NCBI GenBank assembly: GCA_024692385.1
Contig: JAILMS010000049.1
Coordinates: 1-44,225, forward strand
Reading direction: 5' to 3'
Source: Prevotella sp.
GTDB taxonomy: Bacteria > Bacteroidota > Bacteroidia > Bacteroidales > Bacteroidaceae
DNA length: 44,225 nucleotides
In this document: positions 18,682 through 25,772 of the stretch, piece after piece
How the letters are laid out: every line of letters starts with the position of its first letter
Numbering within the stretch: the stretch's first letter is position 1
Position numbers and translations under genes: made by a program
The notes under the pieces: generated by a model
Databases searched by the model: none
What the model saw: only the letters and a program-made list of their open reading frames with translations
Told to the model about the DNA's origin: nothing

Positions 18682-19626
18682 ATGAAGATAGTAATTCTTG
18701 ACGGCTATTCAGCCAATCCGGGAGACCTGTCGTGGCAGGAGTTGGAGCAGTTGGGAGAAGTAACGGTATATGAACGTACGAACCCCACAGAGACGTTAGC
18801 GAGAGCAGCCGATGCTGAGATTGTACTGACCAATAAGGTGGTTATTAATAAAGATGTCCTTGTGCAACTGCCAAAGTTAAAGTACATCGGTGTACTTGCC
18901 ACAGGTTATAATGTGGTAGATATTGAGGCGGCTCATGAGCGTGGCATCGTCGTAACTAATGTACCGGCCTATAGTACGGAGAGTGTGGCGCAGATGGTGT
19001 TTGCCCATTTGCTGACCGTAACGAATCGTACGGAGCACTATGCCATCCAGAATCGTAATGGTCGCTGGACAGAGAACCCTGACTTCTGCTATTGGGATTT
19101 CCCCCACATGGAGCTGGCAGGAAAGACATTTGGTGTTGTGGGGTTAGGTAATATCGGTCAGCGTGTCGCCCAGATTGCGCTCGCTTTCGGTATGAAGGTC
19201 AAGGCAATGACCAGTAAGACAACTCTGCCTGCTGGTGTTGAAAAGGTCTCTCTCGCAGAACTGTTGGCAGCATCAGACATCTTGTCGCTGCATTGCCCAT
19301 TGACAGAGAGTACACGCCATCTCATCAATGCTGAAACACTCCGACAGATGAAGCCTACTGCTGTTCTTATTAATACAGGACGTGGTCCGCTGATAGATGA
19401 TGAGGCTGTTGCTAAGGCACTTGCCGACGGACGCCTTGCTGCTTTCTGTGCTGATGTGCTTACTGAGGAACCACCCAAGGCAGACAATCCGCTGTTGCAG
19501 CAACCGAATGCGTTCATAACGCCTCATATTGCATGGGCTTCCAAGGAGGCTCGTATCCGTTTGCTCCAGGTAGCTACGAATAATGTACGGGCATTTATAG
19601 GTGGTAAGCCTGTTAATATGGTATGA
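18682..19626 (+). CDS. D-2-hydroxyacid dehydrogenase (hydroxypyruvate/glycerate dehydrogenase-like)
   Basis: GVVGLGNIGQRVAQIA; INTGRGPLIDDEAV; ADVLTEEPP; ITPHIAWAS. Confidence 0.92.
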   Translation: MKIVILDGYSANPGDLSWQELEQLGEVTVYERTNPTETLARAADAEIVLTNKVVINKDVLVQLPKLKYIGVLATGYNVVDIEAAHERGIVVTNVPAYSTESVAQMVFAHLLTVTNRTEHYAIQNRNGRWTENPDFCYWDFPHMELAGKTFGVVGLGNIGQRVAQIALAFGMKVKAMTSKTTLPAGVEKVSLAELLAASDILSLHCPLTESTRHLINAETLRQMKPTAVLINTGRGPLIDDEAVAKALADGRLAAFCADVLTEEPPKADNPLLQQPNAFITPHIAWASKEARIRLLQVATNNVRAFIGGKPVNMV

Positions 19627-19644
19627 GTGAAAAACCAAAATTAA

Positions 19645-19676
19645 TTTGGTGTTTCGCTAGATTTGTACTACCTTTG
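19645..19676 (+). promoter_or_regulatory. Promoter of putative metal-uptake locus
   Basis: TTTG (19645-19648)-N20-TACCTTTG (19669-19676). Confidence 0.75.
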
Positions 19677-19681
19677 CAGCC

Positions 19682-20035
19682 GTGAAACTGGATAACAGAC
19701 GACATATTGCCTCATGGTTGCTATTGGCCGTTTTTGTGCCAATGCTGCTCCTTGCGTCACTTCATGTGCATGAAAGTGGTGTAGAGACAGCAGAGACAGA
19801 GTGTACCGACTGCGTACACAATAGCTGCCATGGTCATCTGACGCAGATGGTCTCGTGGACACACGACTGTGTGCTCTGCCAGTTTCTCTCTCTAACCTTT
19901 GTTGCCATTGGTGTGGCTAGCCTTGTTGTTATAAGTAAGGTGGTCAACATCAGAATCGATGCCCAGCGACGTAATGTTTGTGTCGCCTATTGTGGCATCG
20001 TAGGTTTGCGTGCTCCCCCTGCTTTCTCCATTTAG
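19682..20035 (+). CDS. Small Cys/His-rich membrane protein (DUF2946-like)
   Basis: GTG start; N-term hydrophobic helix, HVHE, CTDCVHNSCHGH, HDCVLCQFL, C-terminal RAPP. Confidence 0.7.
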   Translation: MKLDNRRHIASWLLLAVFVPMLLLASLHVHESGVETAETECTDCVHNSCHGHLTQMVSWTHDCVLCQFLSLTFVAIGVASLVVISKVVNIRIDAQRRNVCVAYCGIVGLRAPPAFSI

Positions 20036-20049
20036 CATTGATTAGGGAA

Positions 20050-20090
20050 GCTGGCATCCTGCTGGGATGTCGGCAGTAGTTACGTTTTTT
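20050..20090 (+). promoter_or_regulatory. Hairpin plus T-run between the small protein gene and the TonB receptor (possible attenuator)
   Basis: GCTGGCATCC-tgctg-GGATGTCGGC (two wobbles), then T6 at 20085-20090. Confidence 0.45.
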
Positions 20091-20113
20091 ATAAATTAAA
20101 TGGAGACAGAATC

Positions 20114-22228
20114 ATGACAATTTCCATTTATGCTGTAGCGTTGATGGCGCTGATGGCAGGCAGTCATGCAGATGTTGCCCCTGAGGATACAACCGTCGTG
20201 TTGCAGGGAGTTACTGTTAGCGGTCAGCGACAGCGTGACTTCCAGATGCGCTCGTCGCAGTCGGCAGTGCAGGTGAGCCATGACTATCTACAGCAGCACT
20301 TCTCGGGTTCGCTGATGCAGACCTTAGAAGGTATTCCTGGTGTAAAGGCTATGGCCATAGGTTCAGGACAGTCGAAGCCCACTATTCGAGGATTAGGCTA
20401 TAACCGTATGGTGGTAAGCGAAGATGGCATCAAGCACGAAGGCCAACAGTGGGGTGATGACCACGGACTGGAGATTGACCAGTTTGCTGTTGATCGCGCT
20501 GAGGTCGTTAAAGGTCCTGCTGCGCTGCTTTATGGCTCGGATGCCATTGGCGGTGTACTGAGCCTCTATACCAACCATGTGCCTACCGAACCACTGACTG
20601 GCAGTCTACAGCTCTTTGGTCGCTCAAATAACGAGCAGATTGGTGTGACGGCTAAGTTAGCCGGCCGACATGGCAACTGGTTCTATCGTGTGGGAGCTAC
20701 CCTGATAGACTATGCAGACTATCGTGTGCCTACAGACAGTATTCAGTACTATTCTTATTGGATTCGTCTGAAGGATGGCCGGCTGCGCAATACAGCTGGT
20801 TGCGAGCGCGACGGTAGCGTAGTGCTGGGCTATGCAGGCTATCGGTTTCATACCGACCTGCGCATCTCTGATAGCTATTCGAAGAGTGGCTTCTTTGCTA
20901 ATGCCCATGGTCTGGAGGTTCGCCTCTCTGATATTGACTACGACCATTCACGTCGCGACATTGACCTGCCTTACCAGTGGGTAAACCATCTAAAGGTGCT
21001 CAGCCATACCTCTTGGCAGAGTGATCGTCTGCGTATGGAGGGTAACTTTGCTTGGCAGAACAACCACCGCGAGGAGTTGAGCGAGCCAGTGAGCCACGGC
21101 TATATGCCCAAACCTGATGGAACGTTGGAGCGCCGCTTCGTGAAGAACACGCTGACGGGTAATCTTGCGCTACATATTTCTTTGGGTAACCGTCATGAGT
21201 TGAGCACTGGCCTCAATGCAGAGTACCAGCATAATCGTCGTGGTGGCTGGGGCTTTATCATTCCCGACTTTGAGACTGCCAGTATGGGCATCTATGCTAT
21301 GGACCGCTATACACTGAGTGAAGGCTTGAAGCTGAATGCCGGTGTACGTATGGACTATGCGAAAACGCATATCAGCAGCTATCACGACTGGTTTCTAACA
21401 CCAATAGACAATAACGTCTCCGTATATAAAGAGCGCTCGGCAGATATCGACCGTAGCTTTACCAGTCTTACTTGGTCGGCAGGTATTAACTATGCCACGG
21501 GTAACTGGGTACTCAAAGCCAATGTAGGCAAGAGCTTCCGTGTACCTATCCCTAAGGAGTTAGGTGCCGATGGTGTGAACTACCACATCTTCCGTTATGA
21601 ACGCGGCAATGCCTCACTGGACCCGGAGCAGAGCTACCAGTTTGATATGGGCATCCATTGGGATAATGATGTGTTCTGTGTACAGGTGGACCCCTACGTC
21701 AACTACTTCCCTAACTATATCTACCTGAATCCTACGGCTGAATATGTGGAGGGCTTGCAGCTCTATAACTATACTCAGGCTCGTGTGTTACGCTATGGCG
21801 TAGAAGCACAGGCTACATGGGTAATTGACCGCCATTGGGAGGCTGAAGTGAAGGGTGAATACCTTTATGCTGAGCAACTCTCTGGCGACAAGAAGGGCTA
21901 TACACTTCCCTTCAGTACCCCATGGTCGGCGGATGCAGGTATCAAATACTCGTTCCAGTGGCATGGCGACAGCTTTGTGAGTCTGAATGCTCGTTTGGTA
22001 GGAGCACAGCATGAGATAGTGCCACCAGAGAAACCCACTGATGGCCACTGGACATTGAATTTCTCAGCAGGTAAGCAGATTCCTTTGAGTGGTGGCAAGC
22101 TGAATATAGCTCTGCATGCCGATAATCTGCTTAATAAAAAATATTACGATCATACCAGCTATTACCGTCTCATTGATGTGCCTGAACCAGGCCGTAATGT
22201 ATCACTGATGGTTGGACTGGAGTTTTAG
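20114..22228 (+). CDS. TonB-dependent outer-membrane receptor
   Basis: Plug domain (KPTIRGLGYNRMVVSEDGIK; EVVKGPAALLYGSDAIGGV) and C-terminal barrel ending in GLEF. Confidence 0.93.
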   Translation: MTISIYAVALMALMAGSHADVAPEDTTVVLQGVTVSGQRQRDFQMRSSQSAVQVSHDYLQQHFSGSLMQTLEGIPGVKAMAIGSGQSKPTIRGLGYNRMVVSEDGIKHEGQQWGDDHGLEIDQFAVDRAEVVKGPAALLYGSDAIGGVLSLYTNHVPTEPLTGSLQLFGRSNNEQIGVTAKLAGRHGNWFYRVGATLIDYADYRVPTDSIQYYSYWIRLKDGRLRNTAGCERDGSVVLGYAGYRFHTDLRISDSYSKSGFFANAHGLEVRLSDIDYDHSRRDIDLPYQWVNHLKVLSHTSWQSDRLRMEGNFAWQNNHREELSEPVSHGYMPKPDGTLERRFVKNTLTGNLALHISLGNRHELSTGLNAEYQHNRRGGWGFIIPDFETASMGIYAMDRYTLSEGLKLNAGVRMDYAKTHISSYHDWFLTPIDNNVSVYKERSADIDRSFTSLTWSAGINYATGNWVLKANVGKSFRVPIPKELGADGVNYHIFRYERGNASLDPEQSYQFDMGIHWDNDVFCVQVDPYVNYFPNYIYLNPTAEYVEGLQLYNYTQARVLRYGVEAQATWVIDRHWEAEVKGEYLYAEQLSGDKKGYTLPFSTPWSADAGIKYSFQWHGDSFVSLNARLVGAQHEIVPPEKPTDGHWTLNFSAGKQIPLSGGKLNIALHADNLLNKKYYDHTSYYRLIDVPEPGRNVSLMVGLEF

Positions 22229-22277
22229 CGGGCTTTGCCCATATTCTATAATTAAACATTTAAATAATTAGACAACG

Positions 22278-22706
22278 ATGAAAAAGATTATCAATATGAG
22301 CCTGATGATGGCTCTCATGACCATACTCACACTTTCTTTCACTGCTTGTGGTAGTGATGACGATGATACAACCAAGCAGCCCGCACCGCAGATTACCCTC
22401 CACGAGGCTAATATCGAGGGAGATATCCTCTGCGTGCAGGCCGATGTAGTGGCTAATGGCCGCACTGCTGCCATTCTCCTTACTATTACGGACAAGAACG
22501 GTTCTGCTAAGGTTGCCTATCCTGTTACTGATAGCAAGTATATCGGTGTACTCAACATTGATGGCTTCCATGTTCATGTTGATATTGCAGGTAAGAATGT
22601 CGAAGAGGGCGACCTACTTAAGATGTCTGTTACAGATGCTGAAGGTCAGACGGTTACCGTACAGAAAGTCATCACTGCCGAAGAGGACGACGACGATGAA
22701 GAATAA
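22278..22706 (+). CDS. Lipoprotein with SDDDD export-signal-like N-terminus and acidic C-terminus
   Basis: TACGSDDDD lipobox; FHVHVDI; EEDDDDEE. Confidence 0.8.
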   Translation: MKKIINMSLMMALMTILTLSFTACGSDDDDTTKQPAPQITLHEANIEGDILCVQADVVANGRTAAILLTITDKNGSAKVAYPVTDSKYIGVLNIDGFHVHVDIAGKNVEEGDLLKMSVTDAEGQTVTVQKVITAEEDDDDEE

Positions 22707-22717
22707 AACAATTTAAT

Positions 22718-23191
22718 ATGATTAGAAATTCCATTTATGCTATCTTGCTGCTGTGCGCACTTAGTGCGTGCGGCAGCGATGATGACGAGCAGAGAGATAT
22801 GCAACAGCCCGCCATCAGCGACCAAGGCATTACTGCCAATCCTATCGACTGCCAGCAATATCAGCGTGGCGACGTAATTCCCTTCCACTATCTGATGATT
22901 GACAATCAGGAACTGGGTGCCTACAACATCGAGATTCACAACAATTTCGATCATCATACTCACAGCACCACTGCTGCTGAGTGCCCTATGGATGCTCAGA
23001 AGCAACCGCAAAATCCCTGGGTCTATAATCGTGACTTTACGATTCCTGCTGGCCTGCGTAGCTATGATGCTCGCCATGAAATCCAGATTCCTGCTGACAT
23101 TGATCCTGGTGACTACCATTTTATGGTACGCCTAACAGATCGTGCTGGTTGGCAGCAGCTACATGCTGTCGCTATAAAGATAGTGGAATAA
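22718..23191 (+). CDS. DUF4625-like lipoprotein
   Basis: SACGSDDDEQ lipobox; HNNFDHHTHS and PGDYHFMVRLTDRAGWQ pattern. Confidence 0.8.
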   Translation: MIRNSIYAILLLCALSACGSDDDEQRDMQQPAISDQGITANPIDCQQYQRGDVIPFHYLMIDNQELGAYNIEIHNNFDHHTHSTTAAECPMDAQKQPQNPWVYNRDFTIPAGLRSYDARHEIQIPADIDPGDYHFMVRLTDRAGWQQLHAVAIKIVE

Positions 23192-23220
23192 AAAAAGAGG
23201 TCATAACGACCTCTTTTTTT
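23190..23220. terminator. Bidirectional intrinsic terminator
   Basis: AAAAAAGAGGTC-ataac-GACCTCTTTTTTT. Confidence 0.9.
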
Positions 23221-23222
23221 GT

Positions 23223-23298
23223 GTGATCCGCTTGGGGCTCGTCATCGTGCTTGCGCGCTTCGACCTTCAGGTCGAAAAAACCTTGGGCTTGAGCCCCA
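23223..23298 (-). pseudogene. tRNA-Lys-derived remnant: duplicated 3' end plus inverted-repeat segment
   Basis: 23223-23241 is identical to 23331-23349 (tRNA-Lys 3' end); TGGGGCTC/GAGCCCCA outer and TTCGACC/GGTCGAA inner stems. Confidence 0.65.
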
Positions 23299-23304
23299 TT
23301 AATG

Positions 23305-23326
23305 AAAAAAGCATCCCGAAGGATGC
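23305..23326 (-). terminator. Intrinsic terminator of tRNA-Lys
   Basis: Minus strand GCATCC-TTCG-GGATGC-TTTTTT. Confidence 0.8.
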
Positions 23327-23331
23327 TCTTG

Positions 23332-23404
23332 TGATCCGCTTGGGGCTCGAACCCAAGACCCCAACATTAAAAGTGTTGTGCTCTACCAACTGAGCTAGCG
23401 GATC
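23332..23404 (-). tRNA. tRNA-Lys (anticodon TTT)
   Basis: Minus strand GATCCGCTAGCTCAGTTGGTAGAGCACAACACTTTTAATGTTGGGGTCTTGGGTTCGAGCCCCAAGCGGATCA; cloverleaf arms pair. Confidence 0.95.
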
Positions 23405-23429
23405 AACCTTATTTGCTGAAAAGCGGGTG

Positions 23430-23461
23430 CAAAATTACGAATAAATTATGAAATAGCCAAA
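23430..23461 (-). promoter_or_regulatory. Promoter of tRNA-Lys
   Basis: Minus strand TTTG (23461-23458)-N20-TAATTTTG (23437-23430). Confidence 0.75.
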
Positions 23462-23462
23462 T

Positions 23463-24074
23463 TTATTCTGTAGTTTTTTCATTTTTGGCCTTCTCCTCCT
23501 CAGCTATTGCCTGCATATAGCATTCACGACAGAGCGGTTCGTACTCTTGTGTCTCACCCAGCAGTACACGTTTGTCGTTCTGTACGGTGCGGTGGCTGAC
23601 GTATGCTAGTGAGCCACACTTCACGCAGATGGCGTGCACCTTCGTCACGTCGTCGGCGATGGCACAGAGTGCTGGCATAGGACCAAAGGGCAGACCTTTG
23701 TAGTCCATGTCCAGTCCGGCAATTATGACGCGTACACCACGGTTTGCCAGTTCATTGCATACGCTGACCAGTCCTTCGTCGAAGAACTGTGCCTCGTCGA
23801 TGCCTACTACGTCTATGTCGCTGCTGAGCAATAAGATGCTGGCTGATGAGTCAAGTGGGGTAGAGGGTATGGCATTATGGTCGTGGCTTACCACTTCTTC
23901 GTCGCTATAGCGAGTGTCTATAGCTGGTTTGAATATTTCCACCTTCTGCTTGGCAAACTGTGCACGACGCAGACGACGAATCAATTCTTCGGTTTTTCCG
24001 GAGAACATAGAGCCACATACTACTTCTATTCTTCCTGGGCGGCGTGTCTCGCCCGTTGTTGGATATGTAATCAT
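23463..24074 (-). CDS. tdk: Thymidine kinase
   Basis: [24 protein letters not shown]; zinc-ribbon CVKCG...CREC. Confidence 0.95.
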   Translation of the reverse strand: MITYPTTGETRRPGRIEVVCGSMFSGKTEELIRRLRRAQFAKQKVEIFKPAIDTRYSDEEVVSHDHNAIPSTPLDSSASILLLSSDIDVVGIDEAQFFDEGLVSVCNELANRGVRVIIAGLDMDYKGLPFGPMPALCAIADDVTKVHAICVKCGSLAYVSHRTVQNDKRVLLGETQEYEPLCRECYMQAIAEEEKAKNEKTTE

Positions 24075-24078
24075 GGTG

Positions 24079-24086
24079 CAAAAATA
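24079..24086 (-). promoter_or_regulatory. -7 element for tdk
   Basis: Minus strand TATTTTTG 4 nt before tdk ATG; no clear -33. Confidence 0.5.
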
Positions 24087-24094
24087 CGAAAAAA

Positions 24095-24122
24095 AGTGAA
24101 AAGTGAAGAGTGAAAAGTGAAA
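24095..24122. repeat. 7-bp tandem repeat AGTGAAA x4 between tdk and rsmI
   Basis: AGTGAAA AGTGAAG AGTGAAA AGTGAAA. Confidence 0.85.
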
Positions 24123-24159
24123 AATTTGCTACCGCCTTATGGAATTAACCTTTTTTTGT

Positions 24160-24167
24160 TACCTTTG
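24160..24167 (+). promoter_or_regulatory. -7 element for rsmI
   Basis: TACCTTTG 8 nt before the ATG; weak -33. Confidence 0.5.
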
Positions 24168-24175
24168 CAACTGCT

Positions 24176-24847
24176 ATGGGAATATTATATATTGTACCCA
24201 CGCCCGTAGGTAACATGGAAGACATGACGCTTCGGGCTATCCGCATCTTGAAGGAGGCTGATGTGGTGCTAGCTGAAGATACCCGTACATCAGGCATCTT
24301 GCTAAAGCATTTTGCTATCAAGCAGCACCTGCTGTCGCACCATAAATTTAATGAGCACGGTACTAGTGCTGCTGTGGTGGAGCGCTTGCAGGCTGGCCAG
24401 ACTGTGGCACTTATCAGCGATGCCGGCACACCAGGCATCTCCGACCCGGGTTTCTTCCTGGTTCGTGAGGCTGTCAAGGCAGGAATAGAGGTGCAGACGC
24501 TGCCTGGTGCTACAGCCTTTGTCCCTGCATTGGTATCAAGTGGCTTGCCTTGTGACCGTTTTTGCTTCGAAGGCTTCCTACCACAGAAGAAGGGACGCCA
24601 GACCAAGTTGCAGAGTCTTGTAGATGAGGAGCGCACGATGGTGTTCTATGAGTCGCCCTACCGTGTACTGAAGACGTTACAGCAGTTTAGCGAGGTCTTT
24701 GGCCCTGATCGTCAGGTCAGCTGTTGTCGTGAAATCTCCAAGGTTCATGAGGAGAGCGTGCGCGGTACGCTGCAGGAGGTGATAGCTCATTTTCAGAAGC
24801 ATGAGCCACGCGGTGAGTTTGTCATCGTACTGGCTGGAAAATCATAG
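24176..24847 (+). CDS. rsmI: 16S rRNA (cytidine(1402)-2'-O)-methyltransferase
   Basis: LYIVPTPVGNMEDMTLRAIRILKEADVVLAEDTRTS; SDAGTPGISDPGF; ESPYRV. Confidence 0.95.
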   Translation: MGILYIVPTPVGNMEDMTLRAIRILKEADVVLAEDTRTSGILLKHFAIKQHLLSHHKFNEHGTSAAVVERLQAGQTVALISDAGTPGISDPGFFLVREAVKAGIEVQTLPGATAFVPALVSSGLPCDRFCFEGFLPQKKGRQTKLQSLVDEERTMVFYESPYRVLKTLQQFSEVFGPDRQVSCCREISKVHEESVRGTLQEVIAHFQKHEPRGEFVIVLAGKS

Positions 24848-24881
24848 TATTGAAATAACGTAAACCGAAATACCCAATAGA

Positions 24882-25733
24882 ATGAAAAAGATGATGATTG
24901 CTGCCTTGTGCCTGATGGCGCTGACAGCATGTAATGAGAAAAGGAATAATGCTGCTGAGGATGCCCTTCTGCAGCAGCGTGACTCGCTGACACGTATCAT
25001 TCAGCAGAAGGATAACGAGATTGACGATATGGTAGCCACGATGAACGATATTCAGGAGGGCTTCCGTGCCATTAACGAAGCTGAGCAGCGTGTCACCATT
25101 GCCAAGAATGGCGAGGGTGCTACGGCAGCAGAAGGCATCCGTGAGAATATGGAGTTCATCCAGAACCAGATGCAGCAGAACCGTGAACTTATCAGCAAGC
25201 TGCGCAACCAGTTGCGTCAGAGTTCGGTGAAGGCTGACCAGCTGCGTCGCACATTGGAGACGCTCTCCCAGCAGTTGGAAGAGAAGGATGTTAAGCTGCG
25301 TATGCTGCAGGCTGAACTGGAGGCCAAGGATGTACAGATTGGTGAATTGAACCAGCAGGTTACTACGCTGTCAGGCAATGTGAGCCATCTGCAGGAGGAG
25401 AGCAGCCAGAAGTCACAGACCATCAGCTCACAGGATAAGCAGCTGAATACAGCATGGTTTGTCTATGGCACCAAGAAGGAGCTGAAAGACCAGCGCATCA
25501 TAGAAGATGGTAAAGTGCTGCGTTCTAACTTCAATCGTGAGTACTTTACCAAGATTGATATCCGTGTCGATAAGGAGATACGTCTGTATAGCCGTTCTGC
25601 CAAGGTGCTGACTGCTCATCCGCAGTCAAGCTACACCCTGCTGCAGGATGCCAATAAGCAGTATATTCTGCGCATCACTAATCCCCAGTTGTTCTGGTCA
25701 ACCAGTAAATATCTGGTGGTGCTGGTAAAGTAA
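24882..25733 (+). CDS. Coiled-coil lipoprotein of unknown function
   Basis: Lipobox MALTACN; long heptad-rich region; C-terminal globular part. Confidence 0.8.
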   Translation: MKKMMIAALCLMALTACNEKRNNAAEDALLQQRDSLTRIIQQKDNEIDDMVATMNDIQEGFRAINEAEQRVTIAKNGEGATAAEGIRENMEFIQNQMQQNRELISKLRNQLRQSSVKADQLRRTLETLSQQLEEKDVKLRMLQAELEAKDVQIGELNQQVTTLSGNVSHLQEESSQKSQTISSQDKQLNTAWFVYGTKKELKDQRIIEDGKVLRSNFNREYFTKIDIRVDKEIRLYSRSAKVLTAHPQSSYTLLQDANKQYILRITNPQLFWSTSKYLVVLVK

Positions 25734-25742
25734 GGAATAAAA

Positions 25743-25767
25743 AAAGCGGGTTTTGAAAACCCGCTTT
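25743..25767. terminator. Bidirectional terminator between convergent genes
   Basis: AAAGCGGGTTTT-GAAAACCCGCTTT with flanking A/T tracts. Confidence 0.85.
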
Positions 25768-25772
25768 CTTTA

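Noticed and set aside
22646-23119. 157-aa minus-strand ORF opposite the DUF4625-like gene
   Set aside because: The plus-strand gene has lipobox, domain pattern and operon context; the antisense frame has a low-complexity SSSSSSSS run
23223-23298. Second functional tRNA in this segment
   Set aside because: Only the 3' acceptor/T-arm part is present; no anticodon or D arm
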